A DNA stretch of 64,000 bases from Diaporthe sp. PMI_573 (GCA_021399435.1 JAJTUP010000016.1:682001-746000); one strand, 5' to 3'. Positions 13,303 to 24,826 are shown, counted from the stretch's first letter. The notes: generated from the sequence alone by a model not told the origin. Numbers and translations are program-made.

Positions 13303-16300
13303 ATGTCTTTCTCTGAACAGTCCCCAGGAAACAGTGCAGACGGCACTTGGCGTCGCTATGAGTGTGAGATCCGGGATTTGTACCAGACCAACGATCTCGA
13401 GGAAGTGATGCGCATGATGGAAACAGAGCGAGGCTTCCCGAAAATGGCGTAAGTCTCCTTGTTCGGATCGTATCAATCTCGTGGCTAGAGCCGCCTGTTT
13501 CTTGGCCGAATTGTCAAGAGAATCACATACTGAAGTTTTCAGGTAGTAAGAAGACCTGGCAGGAGAAGCTTGGACATCTTGGCATTCGAAAGACTGTTAA
13601 AAAAGCATATTGGGTCAAGATATACCGATACTGTCTCTATCACAGGCTTCAGAATCCTTTTCTAAAGAAAGGTGACAAGAGACTGAAAAGAACGAAGAGA
13701 AGGACTGAGGTACTCTTTGGTAACAGGAAGTTCACGTGGAAACAAGCTTGGAAGAATATGAAGCATGCCAGGGATATTGTTGGACCCCAACTTGGTGAGC
13801 TCAATGAATTCCATCTTTGGATTATTCGTGCTGATATAATGTTGATATAGGTCCTCCCAGCCCTCTCCCACCAGGTATCATTGTCCAAACTCCGCCCCCT
13901 GTACCGTCGTTGCCGGGTCCACACATGTCTTTTAACACCTTGCGGCCACGAGATGAGTCTACCACTACCATACATTCACAAGGGCCGATTGTATCATCCG
14001 AATGCGGCATAATCCGAATGGGCAATACATATTTGGGCGGTGGACGGATATTGGACCAGCAGTCTGATCTGCTTGAGTCCTCCCCAACAATCTCCTCCCG
14101 TCGAACTATTCCTCCCTATCGGACTGTTTGAAGGCACAAATGATGCTGCACCTTCCGGGAATACCGATTTGGAATCTTTCCAATACATTGGTCGGTAAGT
14201 GGGCTTATATATACTGTTAATCCATCCCTAACATGGAACTGATGTCGCAATGCTCCCACTTTTTGCCAACCTTCCTGCTGGGGCTTCTTTTTCTGGTTAA
14301 CGAATATGCTTTTGGATGACTCACCCATGGGATCTCGTTAAGCATCCGATTCTAAGATATGTCACTGATGAGTTCTTAGAGTTGGCAGACCTAGCCCTGC
14401 CTTCCCAAAAGTCGGCTTGCGAGACGTGGCACGACGCGACTCGAGCTGTATCTTGGACATCACACATCACATCAACCGTCGAATCTACCATTTTACCAGG
14501 GTCTGGAGTCTCAAACTCAAACTCACCAGTCTTCCATCTTTCCGATCTGGTTTCGTCCTTGACAGTCATGCAGCCCTCGGCCGCCCTTGCAACGTTCGGT
14601 ACTCGGGACAAGGCTTACATTACCCTCTCCATGGCAATATATATCTTGTCTAACAACCTTGCGAACCTCGATAATGGAGTTCAGTGGCTAGACCACAGAG
14701 ATTTCTTTGAGACACTGGACTTCGTTTTCGAGAAGATACCCGCCAGACATCTTCAAGCCTTACTACAGAGCCGCCTAGCCGGTGTTAGGGCGGCATTCGG
14801 GGCCTTGCTCAATATATCTGGCGTATTACAACAGCATTTTACCTTCAAGTCCTTGGTCGAAATCGGAGCTTGCAACGATTGGCTCGCCATCTCTGCAAAG
14901 GGCCACGAACATTTATATCATGCCGTCTGTATGGACCTGGATGATGTTATCCGAAAGTTGCTGAAAAGCGGCTGCCGTCCAGACAAACTTGTGGATTTTG
15001 GACCACCCCGTACTCCCACGACTGCAATTATTGAGGCACTCGAACGACATGATATCAAGTGCGTGGAGCTATTGTTGAAACACTGTGATGTCAACAATCA
15101 GTTCCAATTCGGGCGGTACCTTTTCATTACGAGCTTCACCTTCTTCATCCAAAAGAAGTGCCAAGTCGACGATATGCTGCTCGGCCAAGGCATCAAGTTA
15201 TTTCTTGATGCTGGTGCAGATATCAACAGTCTACTCGATAAGGACCCCTATCTAGACGACTCATATGATACTCCAATGCGGCTTCGATGGCAAGACAACC
15301 GAATCTGGTCGGTCCAGGACTACCTATTCTGTTTCCGTCCCGGCCTGTTCAACGAGTTCGCACCGAGTTGGACTCCACCACAGGCCTCACAACCGACAAG
15401 AGCTGGAATTTTAACGTCATTGAAGTCCGGACCCAGTATGCTGAACGAGTACTGTAAGAAGCTGGAACATAATATCGGTTGGCAATATGTCTCCGAATAT
15501 CTTGAGCTACTAGTAGCTGAGCAGCTCAGGGGGATTGGCCCCTGGAGTTCAGGTCCACGCAGTGCATCAGACCTCGAAACAGTGTGTGCCCTGGTGGGTT
15601 TTGGTGTTAGCATGGATCAGGTACTGAACCGCGCTCCATGTCTTCTCACAGATTACATGGAGGGCAGGAGTGGAAAGAAGTGCGACATGAAGGTGATACA
15701 ATATCTCCTAGACAACCACGCTATTGTGGACGACCGGGCTCTACAGGAAGCTGTTCGATGGCACAGCACCGATCTTCTTGCAACGCTCCTACAAAATACC
15801 ACTAGCATCCGGCAGCGAGGGGTAGATGCTGTTGTGGAAGCGGCGACCACCAACAATTTCGAAGCAGTCAATATGCTCCTCGATGCTGGAGTGGATGTCA
15901 ATACGGATTTCGTACGCAACCCAGCACTATTCAGATATTTGGAGACAGGACGACGTCATGAGACTGTTAGTTTGCTGTGCCAGGTCATCGAGTTGTGGAC
16001 TTCATCATTCGAGGACCTGAACAACATGATCGACTACTTGGTCCAGCGAGGGGCACACTTCAGGCTGTCCAAAACGGAGCCACTTCTGTCTGAACTGCTG
16101 GAGAGTGTGCTCAAATATAAGAAACGAAGCTCTGAGGGCCTACTGAAAAGAATAGTCCAACACATCATCGACGCGAGCTGTGATCTCAGTGATCCTAATA
16201 TTCAGTCGGCGGGGCTTTTGGAGGCATGTGGCTGGCGGTCTGAGGAGATCCTATGATAATCTCGAAAGGAGGGAGATATTCGAGGACATGTTTAGAAATG

Positions 16301-17348
16301 GCGCCCTTCTCCGACCGGGTGCTCCTCTCGCTGCATGGATTCGCATGGGCGGTGGGGCAGGACTGGTTAAGGAGATGCTCCTTCGTGGCGTTAAAATTGA
16401 TGCCTATTGGCATAACGACATGTTCGTGAAGACCGCACTGCAAGAGGCAGCAAAGAGGTGCAACGAGGAGTTGGTGCTATTGCTTCTTGAGATGACGCCA
16501 ACCCCAACGCACATAAGGATGGGAAAACAGCACTGCAAGCCATTTGCAATTACTACCCGCGGTCATCAGCAGAGAAAGCACAACAACTTAGCATCATCAA
16601 GCTTCTCCTTGATTCTCGCGCCAAAGTCAATGCTGCCCCTGCGCAGAGTGAGGGGCGGACGGCGTTGCAATTGGCAGCGAAACACGGCAATCTGGAAGTT
16701 ACAATGCTGCTGCTTTCCTGCAACCCGCCAGCAGATGTCAACATGCCGCCGTGCCAATATCCTGAATCATTTGATCCATGTGGCAACGCTCTAGATCTGG
16801 CTGCTCAACATGGTCGCCTAGATGTGGTCAAATTGCTTCTGAACAACGACGCACTAAGCAGCTGCCCAGGAAATACCGGTTACGATGGAGCTATTCAAGG
16901 TGCAGAAAAGAAAGGGTGGCTTGCGGTCGCAGACCTGATACGCCAGCATGCAATGGCCGTTTCAAGATCGAACACCACGCGCACAAACCTGACACAACCG
17001 CAGAGAGATTGGCATGAGTATGGATATGATGACTACTCCGACGAATACACGACTTTCGACGAAGACGAGGAGGAGGACGCCGAGGACAATGAATCTGCAG
17101 AATCCAGAGAGAAAGAAGATTCAGTGGCGCAGGTGCAGATTCAAACCGAGGCAGTCGAGTATCCTGGCACCGAACATGCGGCACCCGAACCAGGTTGGGT
17201 CTCGGAAATGGAAGTCGACGATTCTCCCGAATTTGACATCGGCTTCAGCAACCTTGATGGCGATATGGGAAGCCTCTATGGTCTTGATTACGCTCCCTCA
17301 ACCTCCCACCTCAACACTGCTGCATCTGGCTGGGGGCTTGGCCAGTGA
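13303..17348 (+). pseudogene. Clr5-domain ankyrin-repeat gene, several breaks
   Basis: Exon 1 is 13303-13448, exon 2 is 13547-13794, and exon 3 starts at 13851. Together exons 1 and 2 encode a Clr5-type N-terminal domain (WRRYECEIRDLYQTNDLEEV, then TWQEKLGHLGIRK). The large body (14316-17348) has degenerate ankyrin-like units, for example VELLLKHCDVN, AVNMLLDAGVDVN, TALQLAAKHGNLE and ALDLAAQHGRLDVVKLLLN, and an acidic tail. The frame breaks at about 14085 (+1), at 16180-16254 (+1) and at about 16500 (-1). The intron that should end near 14314 has a good donor (GTAAGT, 14195) but no AG acceptor in the needed phase. The two breaks near 16.2 and 16.5 kb compensate each other, and the segment between them still reads as repeat-like coding sequence. 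Family knowledge: Clr5-ankyrin proteins are common in moulds, mostly of unknown function. Either a young pseudogene or sequence errors. Confidence 0.7.
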
Positions 17349-18130
17349 CCGTTCATGGGGCCTACCGAGGAATGCACGTCATTGATGAAGTTGAGGTGAG
17401 CGAGGTGTATGATTCTGGCAATTGGTGGCGACATTTCTTTGTGTGATCAAGAAAGGCTTGACTGTTCGAATGGGGTGTGCTTCGTTCTGCTTAGAAATCA
17501 TGAGGCCAAGGATGCAGTTCATATGACCAACGACCAAGGAATGCTCAAATACAGGAAGAGGCGTGGGAGGAAATTGGCTCAGTTGCAACGGCGTTAGCTT
17601 ACCCACGCTCTTGATTTTCATATTGAGTTGACCTGGGCAGGGTTTAATGTCTTTTAATATGCATGAGGACACCGAGAGCAAGAGGTAACCGGTATTTTAG
17701 CTGCCGTCAACGCTCTGCTGATGAACCGATATCGATATATTCTGTCCGGTTTCCTGTTCGGCTTGTTCTCTTGGTATCATAATCCTTTCCGTAGTAATCT
17801 TCAGGGACTTGAACTCGAGCAGTGAACCGCGCTTTTGAGAGGCTTCGGCCGTCGATTCAGCTGTGCTGTCCCATCACAATATCATACACCAATTTCTCCG
17901 TACCATTCTCAATGCACCGTGACTGAAGCACCCACCAACTATGTGACAAGTGATTTTATCGAAAGAAGGTGCTCAAAATTAGAGGTTAAAAACAACAACG
18001 CTTGCGTTAAAACTCATGCGAGTATCGTTTCCTGGAAATCTATATTAAGGTGGCAACGGATGATGCGTTGATCTCAATTGACCGTGCCTGTTCTTATATG
18101 ATTGGTACTATTGACTGAATCCACTAGCAC
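17349..18130. other. Intergenic, no feature recognised
   Basis: Nothing supported. It separates the end of the ankyrin gene from the convergent end of the HET gene. Confidence 0.5.
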
Positions 18131-19510
18131 CTATTCAAGACATTCAAACAGTCTGTGTGATCTTAAGATTTTGTTACGATGACCATCTCCCACAGCCCCA
18201 CCCGAAGCATAGCCACTACCGTCACCGCCCGACCCGGCACCTACTGGCTGACAAGTGATATAGACCAAGCAGATCGAGCCAAACCCAGCCACGGCTTCCT
18301 CACGCATCGTGATTTTGATTCCATGTCCCCAGCCTACGTCGCATTCCTCATCTCTCTGTTCCATGATGCTGAGCAATCGTTCGAGGAGCTTGTCCTTGTC
18401 GGGGGTCTCATAAGAGATGGAGTCAGGAACGACACCGCAAAATCGATGTACGTGGGACGAGCGGAAATTGACTCCGATGAATAAGTTGTGCCATCTGAAT
18501 CCCAAGGATTCCGTTTCAATCTGAGTCTGTATCAAGAACCCGCTGGAGGGTGAGGTGCGCTCGACTGTGATCAAGCTCCTTTCCTCATCGAAAACACTCG
18601 GTGGGAAAACATTAAAACCAACATCACCTCGTGTTTTTTCCAAAAGGCAAATCCGGATGCCAGGCGAAATTTCCGACTTCGTGCCTGAACGCATGCTCTC
18701 GCTAATTAGGGTTTCATTTTCACCAAAAACAAGCAAAAATGAATACTGCTTGCGGTAAAGCGACGAAGACGCAAGCGGCCGGTTGAGGGGCCAGCCTGGG
18801 TTTGAGCGTATGTACACATGTGGCTGGCACAACGCCCATGAAGTAGATATAGGCACTGGACCGGGAGGGAAGTGAAGTCTTCGCATGGGCCGTCTCAAAT
18901 TCTGGCCTTCGTCTAGGCGGCCTTGAATGGGCACGCAGACACGGCGATCGGAGTTATGGCGCTGCCCATATAGCTTGGCGTTCAGTACTCCTAGGTAATA
19001 GGACCAGGCCTGGACTAGGGGAAGATGTATCGAAAGACCAGCGTTGGTCATTTTGTAAGTTAGTTTGATGTTTGGAGCTCCCAACTTGGCGCTGACGAAG
19101 TTTCCGGAGTGTTGGAAGGCTTGCGGGCAAGGGGCAAGCAGGCTGGCCCATGATGGAGGCACCGAATCGATCCAGGTCCAGCAGAATATAGTTTGATCGT
19201 TCGAGTTCCGAATAATTTCCTCCTGCAGCCTGGTGAACGACTTTGGCCCTTCCCCATATAGTAGTGGCATGTTGATATCGAAGATGCCTAACATGCAGTA
19301 GGCCATATCTTCAATCCTCGAAGTATGTCTCCGAGATATCCAAGACATCTTTTGTGCTATACTCGCATATTTATACCATCTATCCCCTTTAAGGTATTGA
19401 GTGCGTATTCGGGTCGTTTCGGAGATAAGCTCTGTCAGTGTTGAACGAGAGGCTATTTTTGACCAGTCCCGAGAGTAAAAAGTCATTGCGGTAGGAGCTA
19501 AAAGTTCCTG
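18131..19510 (-). pseudogene. HET-domain gene, C-terminal part (separated from its N-terminal part)
   Basis: The sequence reads from QELLAPTAMTFYSRDW through SIAQKMSWISRRHTSRIEDMAY and CMLGIFDINMPLLYGEG to a long variable C-terminal region. These are the second-half motifs of the fungal HET (heterokaryon incompatibility) domain. The conserved first half is missing here but present, same strand and same gene order, at 24827-25261. The ORF is formally open to 19594, but residues upstream of QELLAP do not belong to the family. Removing the intervening segment together with one copy of the 6-bp repeat would restore the frame exactly within the conserved WTLQELLAP motif. Family knowledge: HET proteins trigger programmed cell death during incompatible hyphal fusion. 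This copy is inferred to be inactive, at least in this strain. Confidence 0.85.
19505..19510. repeat. Left copy of 6-bp direct repeat TTCCTG (candidate target-site duplication)
   Basis: TTCCTG directly borders the left end of the inserted segment and is repeated at 24827-24832. It encodes the Gln-Glu of the HET motif WTLQELLAP on the minus strand, and both copies are in the gene's frame. Confidence 0.7.
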
Positions 19511-19516
19511 GATAAT

Positions 19517-19525
19517 CGTCATGTC
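19517..19525 (+). repeat. Left 9-bp inverted repeat of the insertion
   Basis: CGTCATGTC, 6 bases inside the left boundary. It is the exact inverse complement of 24817-24825, which lies 1 base inside the right boundary. The unequal offset is atypical of a classical terminal inverted repeat. Confidence 0.45.
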
Positions 19526-19847
19526 CATCAGTATAGTTGGTTGCAACGAAATGGAATCCCAACACATTTTACAATTTAGAGAGGAAGCGGCCACAATGAA
19601 AGCCTAACGGTGACGAAACGGCGCACAAGACGTAAGCGCTACCAGAAAATATGAAACACAAAACAGGAAAAGGGAAATAGGAAATAGAAAATATAGTCTG
19701 TCACCATATATAGCTCCTCCTCCCAGTTTGCCCATACACAAAAGTTTGCTCAAAGCTGCCACCCAGACCCTGAACACTTGAATATAACAGACTGTGTCGA
19801 CTTGCCATTAGGCGGGCACAGGGAGACCTCACCACCACCGAACAGGA

Positions 19848-20727
19848 TTAGCTCATGTTCGGCGGGTTGGGAGGGCCAGAATAGATATCGGTCTGAATTG
19901 CATGGAAAACGTTTTCGAGGAACAACAGGGAGTTTTGCAGGTTCAAAGGCTGACCAGGTTGGTTGGGATGGGTTGTCCAGAAGTCCAGCGAGCAAGCATT
20001 CTCAGTGAAGATAGTCCCGGTTGAATGATCAACATACCGCTGGAGGACATCAATGACAGGGGCCCCATTGACATTGGGATTGGGCGGGGGCGGGAGGCGG
20101 ATCTCCGGGTCGACACTCCAACCACTCGAAGCATCATGCATCATGACAGCCATGTGGAATTGGTGGGTTCGGCTGTTCATCGGGTCCCAGTAAAAGACCA
20201 TCCACTTGAGGCCGATCGCCACGATCAACCAGACGTTGCGGTCGGAATGGGCGCTTTTGAGGCGCTCCGTTGCCTCTTCGATGACCCTCTTCCACATGCT
20301 AGGAGTGTCATGACAGGGCGCCTTGCACTCCACCCAAAGAACGTCACGCTTCGAATCCCGCCACAGGTTATCTGCCCCCTGTACAGGCGTCGAGAGCTTC
20401 ACAACAACAACGTCCGGCTTGTGCGTGGATGGTGTGTCAGGAAACAACCCCCGGTACGGGTCGCGGCGTGTTATGTAATAGGGATGGCCTTGGGCGGGGG
20501 CACTCTCTGGGAAGTACTTATGGCATAGGGCTTCCCAGGCTTGCCAAGTAACATCCTCTTCTGCATAGTGAGTCCCAAAGTCCTTGAGGGTGACAATGGC
20601 AGAATAGGGAGCCTGGCCGGGAACCCAGAAGTGCCTGAAATAGGTTAGTCCTCATCACGTACCTCCCAAAACTCCACCAGCAGATCTAAGTAAAGTATGG
20701 TGCTACTCACGGGATATTTTGAGCCAT
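19848..20727 (-). CDS. Hypothetical protein with PD-(D/E)XK nuclease-like core
   Basis: Exon 1 is 20711-20727 (17 nt, MAQNI and two bases) and exon 2 is 19848-20634, with a 76-bp GTGAGT...CAG intron, giving 267 aa. After HFWVPGQAPYSAIVTLKDFG the protein shows KPDVVVVKL and, about 20 residues later, VLWVECKAP. A PD followed by a strand ending in E-x-K is the hallmark arrangement of the PD-(D/E)XK nuclease fold; a conserved helix (VIEEATERL) follows, as expected. The C-terminal third is Pro/Asn-rich without a recognised domain. The assignment rests on this motif pattern only; similar unannotated proteins occur widely in moulds. The gene sits wholly inside the HET insertion. Confidence 0.65.
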
Positions 20728-21738
20728 TCTCAGTAATGACTAGAGCAGTTATAAAGAAGTAAATAAAGACAGAAAATCCGGTTCTGTGCTGGAAATCGTG
20801 TATAATACCACTGATGTCTAAATGATCTTTGGAATCTATACATTCTCCTGTAGATTGAGATGCGAGGTGGTCTCCTTTTACATTGATCAGTCTTGATCCT
20901 ATTCTTAGCATTGGGGCACAGTCTTGATTCTCTGCTTTGCATCAGAGCCTCACGATCTCCTGTGGTTTCTTACGGCCTCGGTGATGTGTAAAGAGAACAG
21001 GCCGCGGCCATGCCCAGATTGCGGCCATGTCCGTGCCGCGACCATAACCGGGCCACGATTGTCTGGTGTTGGTGGAATCCTGCTGCTTCCTTCTGGCTGC
21101 AACCCTGGTAGAAGCACCTCCTATCCCCACAGCAAACTTCTGTTCAGCCAATTGCAAATTTCCTTTTAACCAAATGGAGACTTCTGTTCAACCAACTGTA
21201 TTATTTCCAATGCAGGCTTCTATTTTGAGCCTCAAAGAGTTGTTCAGGCCTCGACCGCGGAGAACAGGTCAATGGCCAGCTCTGGTCCATCCGCCACATC
21301 ATGATGCTCTCGGTGGAGTAAACGGGGAGCCAATTTTGTCTGCGTGTGAGTATGGAGACACGGCTACGGCCATTTGTGAAACTAAGACTGGGAAGAAAGG
21401 CCTTGCAATGCGGAAGACCGGTTCCATTCTATGAACCAACTGTCTATGAACCATCTGTAGACGAAGCCAACAGCTGTCAAGAAATGACGCGTGGAAACAT
21501 ACGTCCAAAGACCTACAGCTCTTGAATAATATTACCCTGGGGTTCTCTTCATAAGGGTTCCAGATGTCCCTCCAGAATTCGCCGTGATTTTGTTTTCCTC
21601 GGCATCTCATACCATCTTATACTCAGCATACGAGACAGTTCCCTTCTTTTGCAGCCTGTCTTCTACAGACAATCTCAGCAAATATTTACATAATTCGACG
21701 CCGAGCTACACGCATCATCTATAAGAAGAGCTTTGAAA
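20728..21738. other. Divergent intergenic region inside the insertion
   Basis: About 1 kb between two divergently transcribed genes; it must contain both promoters. Short ORFs here have no recognisable domain. Confidence 0.45.
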
Positions 21739-22307
21739 ATGTCGGATCGTCGTCGCGACCCAAGATCCATCCCTTCAACGGCTGGCCGAAAGAGTGAGTG
21801 AGCCATACGTTGTGGGATGCAGCACGTTCCACGAAAGACACCACGTCAATATCCGCGACGCCGTTTTACATCCTGCACAGCACATATTCGAGCCCAGCTA
21901 ATAGCAACCTAGAGGAGAGCAGCACCTCTGGGTCCTCCAGGTCCGCCACAGGCAAGGGTCGCACCGAGGATGTGACCGGCGCCATGCGCAAGCTTAACCT
22001 CGACTCGCGGGCCCCAGCCCCAAGGAAGGGTAAGCTCGACGACAAGATAGAGGCGATGCTGAAAGCAGTGAAGCCCCCCAAATTCTATGTCCACTACCCG
22101 ACGCTGAATCCGCACCCTTCTAAGCTGAAAAGTAAGGCACCAGCGGGCCCTTCATCGTCGTCCCACGTCTCTTCAACGCCGGCGTCGAGGGGCAGCTATA
22201 AGTACTACTGTGACTGTGGCAAGGGCTTCGATCACAGCAAGGGTGACAAAGGTCTCAATGAACACCTAGCCAAGCACACTAGACACCGAGAAAAGCGCCG
22301 GAGGTAG
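21739..22307 (+). CDS. Small basic protein with C-terminal zinc-finger-like motif
   Basis: Exon 1 is 21739-21793 (MSDRRRDPRSIPSTAGRK) and exon 2 is 21898-22307, with a 104-bp GTGAGT...CAG intron, giving 154 aa. The middle is Ser/Pro/Lys-rich and disordered. The C-terminus holds one candidate zinc finger, YYCDCGKGFD followed by LNEHLAKHTRH. The two Cys are separated by a single residue, tighter than canonical C2H2, so metal binding is uncertain. An Arg/Lys tail follows and could act in nuclear localisation or nucleic-acid binding. An alternative model begins at an ATG at 21798 without an intron; I prefer the spliced one because donor, acceptor and phase agree. Located inside the HET insertion. 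Confidence 0.55.
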
Positions 22308-23045
22308 AACATTTTCATGGGGGCAACAATGTAAGAGCTGTCAGTCAATAGATGCAGGCCGTCTTGTTCAGGATTAGGTTGCTCTCGTCTGGTACCTACG
22401 TTAGATAGTTATGAAAGAATACTGCAGGACAGTGTGCACCAGCCGCATCCAAAACTATTGAACAATTTGTGCTTTTCCACATTATCTTGATATGTAAACG
22501 CCATGATCCCTCACGCGGATTCACTCCTCTTGTTCAACAGGTCGTGTTGGGCGCCCAACGTATAGAAGTAGATCTTGTAATATCGTCACTTTGGCATTGA
22601 AGGTACCGGTAGTTGTTAGTTGCTCCCCAGACGTTGTGAGTGAAAATCAGCATAACACGTCGGGCTACAAACCGGACCTGCTTGCTTGGTATCAAAGACC
22701 AAGGGCGCAGTTCAGGTCTGCTCTCCCTACTGAGAAGCCTGTTGGTTATGTGGTCTGTCCATAGGCCGAGCTGGTGGCTGGACGGCAGGTCCTTTCCTGC
22801 AGGTTGGTTCTATGCTAATTATAGGCGCCCTATTTTGTCTCCATTGGTTGGTGCTGCTTAAGTAATCACAGAGCTGTGGGGCGACCAAGGCAGCACCGGC
22901 CCCCGCCGTAGTATAAAGTCGATCAGGCTGAGATCTTCCCACTCAGTATTACAAGCCCCATCATCACTCCGTTTGGTTCTCACCCAGACTCATCAATTAT
23001 ACCCATTCTCTCTGCATCCAACACCATTCGACCCGGACCCCAACA
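22308..23045 (+). other. Intergenic region and promoter side of the next gene
   Basis: No gene recognised. The last 150 bases include a TATAAA box and a C/T-rich leader before the start codon of the next gene. Confidence 0.45.
22912..22917 (+). promoter_or_regulatory. TATA box
   Basis: TATAAA in the context gtataaagtc, 129 bases before the ATG at 23046 and followed by a pyrimidine-rich leader. This spacing suits a fungal core promoter with a leader of 70-100 nt. Confidence 0.5.
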
Positions 23046-23648
23046 ATGAGTGTCACAACGTTTCTGCGCGGCTTCAAGGTCCCGCTCCCTGTACTAAACG
23101 CCTTCCTGCTTGCCAACAATGTCAACGAATCCAAGATGATCTGTTTTGGTATCCCACCCCTTTACCACAAGCCCGACCAGGTCACTACTCTCCTGCGCAA
23201 TAAGCTCGGTAACGGAGACACCAAGACACGCGTCTTTGTCCCGTCACGTGCCAGCTTCGACTTTGCAACCTCCGCCTACATTGCCTATGACTGGACAGTA
23301 GTCCTTGCGCAGCGCAGGCTGGGCCCCGAGGACTTTGCAAACGCCCCGCCCCCCGGCTTCGAGGACCTGCGAAGGGAGATCCTGTCGTACGCTGACGGGG
23401 CCGAGTCTCTTGCCCACGATGAGCGATACCAGAATGCCGTCTATATCGTCATTACTGACGAGCAGGGATACATCCCGCCTGAGCTTCGGCAGCAAATAGG
23501 GGTATGTAATTGGGACTCTTCAGCTCTACCCAGACACTCACCCTATTTCTTTTTATCCAACCCCCTTTCCGACTACAGAGCCACTTCTCCATATACTAAA
23601 TCGCTGGGTATCTTACAGAATAATCGCGAGCTACCGGAGAATATGTAA
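23046..23648 (+). CDS. Conserved-looking hypothetical protein (MSVTTFLRG type)
   Basis: The main exon is 23046-23501 (152 codons): MSVTTFLRGFKVPLPVL, then FGIPPLYHKPDQVTTLLRNKL, TKTRVFVPSRASFDFATSAY and PPPGFEDLRREI. A good donor (GTATGT, 23502) follows GGG in phase 0, and two acceptors are possible. One (after CTACAG) would end the protein six codons later; the other (after CTTACAG) would end in NNRELPENM. Without splicing the frame is also open to 23648 (200 aa), so the 3' end is uncertain. No transmembrane segment or signal peptide. I have a vague recollection of similar small mould proteins but cannot name a function. Codon use and a TATA-containing promoter support a real gene. It lies within the HET insertion. 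Confidence 0.6.
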   Translation: MSVTTFLRGFKVPLPVLNAFLLANNVNESKMICFGIPPLYHKPDQVTTLLRNKLGNGDTKTRVFVPSRASFDFATSAYIAYDWTVVLAQRRLGPEDFANAPPPGFEDLRREILSYADGAESLAHDERYQNAVYIVITDEQGYIPPELRQQIGVCNWDSSALPRHSPYFFLSNPLSDYRATSPYTKSLGILQNNRELPENM

Positions 23649-24582
23649 GAGTAGCAGACCTGTGCCGACGTCGGTAGGCCAATGATCACACAAACGAACG
23701 GGCAAATACCGTTCCTTCGACGAAGCGGGACTGCATACTTTATAGACCTTGTTGATTTTGCTCTGAAGGCCGACGTTTTCATTACGATAGTGAAGAAAGT
23801 TCTGCGGCGGTAGGTCAGCCTATCTGCAGAGGCACCAGACCAAAATTAATCGCCTCAAGTCCACATCGGACGATGCTACGCATGCAAAAGGGTAGGTTAG
23901 AGAAGGCATCTGCGCAGCTGCTGCACATTCAATGGCAATTCTAGCACACGTTTTGAGCTGGGAAATTTTAAAACCATCTCATTGCACTTCTGATCCTGAT
24001 TTCTGGGTATGTCGGCTGTTCGCAGAAACTTCGAGTCGTATGTCCGTTGGATGGTGTTGTATTTCAAAGCTGCTGAGGCTGAAAACTCACTGCCAGACCG
24101 CGGCAACACTGGGATCTGCACCCGGGGCGTAACGCCCTGATCCCTGGTCCCTGGTGCCCTCCCTTTCGTCAGGAGGAGGGTAGGGGCCCCCGTAGATGGC
24201 GGATTCCTGTGCACTGTGGGAGGTTGGCAGGTACAGAGTAACGTCGTGACCCTTAGCCGCGCCCCGCAGCTAACAACAGACAGCTGTACGGCACCGCAAG
24301 GATCGGGATTGACATTCGCAACAGCACAGGGCCGACAGAGAAACCAGGCAGAGACCCGGGATCAGCCAGAGACAAGCCCTTGGGACACAGCCATCAGCCA
24401 GCAACCCCCCTAGGCTCCTCCCGGACAGAACTTAAGATTTTAGTTCTCCTCGGCTAAAACTTAGGTATCAAACAAGGAAAGGCAAGGCTTCTCTCCTATT
24501 TTCACGATCCTAGAAAGAGGCAAGCAGTAGAAGGCATAATTCTTCCTTTCCTTTCCTCTCCTTAGGCTCCCTAGCTTAGTTA

Positions 24583-24634
24583 GGGGGGGAAGGGGACAGG
24601 GGACAGGGACGGGGACGGGGACGGGGAAAGGGGG
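24583..24634 (+). repeat. G-rich tandem tract (GGGGAC units)
   Basis: Six or more G runs of three to seven, mostly spaced by AC or ACA, about 190 bases inside the right end of the insertion. The pattern meets the usual sequence criterion for a G-quadruplex on the plus strand. Confidence 0.6.
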
Positions 24635-24816
24635 TTGTTGGAGGTAGTGAGTCCCACGGGCCCGCGCGGGAGAAACGAGAGACGAGAAACGAGGTCCCCG
24701 AAAACAGACCCGGGCGACCGTTTTGTGCGTACAGACCAGGCGGCCCGTGGCCCCGGCCGGGTGCCGTTTGGGCGCCGTTGGGGTACCGTCGGGGTGGCGG
24801 CCGGCTGGTTCGGGCA

Positions 24817-24825
24817 GACATGACG
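24817..24825 (-). repeat. Right 9-bp inverted repeat of the insertion
   Basis: GACATGACG on the plus strand, inverse complement of 19517-19525, ending one base before the right-hand direct repeat. Confidence 0.45.
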
Positions 24826-24826
24826 C

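Larger units (their letters stand above)
19511..24826. mobile_element. 5.3-kb gene-carrying insertion splitting the HET gene
   Basis: The 5,316-bp segment lies between two halves of one HET gene. It is bordered by a perfect 6-bp direct repeat (TTCCTG). Near its ends is a 9-bp inverted repeat, CGTCATGTC at 19517-19525 and its complement at 24817-24825, 6 bases in from the left edge and 1 base in from the right edge. It carries three small genes (PD-(D/E)XK-like, zinc-finger-like, unknown). I see no transposase, reverse transcriptase or tyrosine-recombinase sequence. It could be a non-autonomous DNA element with captured genes or DNA inserted during break repair. The insertion itself is well supported; its mobile nature is inference. 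Confidence 0.6.
23649..24826. other. Right-hand non-coding part of the insertion
   Basis: No supported gene. The minus-strand frame of the HET N-terminal part runs into this stretch to 24461, but the added residues are low-complexity and not HET-like, so that reading is read-through of inserted DNA. Confidence 0.5.

Noticed and set aside
24461..24826. Tail of the HET N-terminal ORF as a genuine HET C-terminus
   Set aside because: Pro/Arg-rich and unlike HET sequence; the true continuation lies at 18131-19510.
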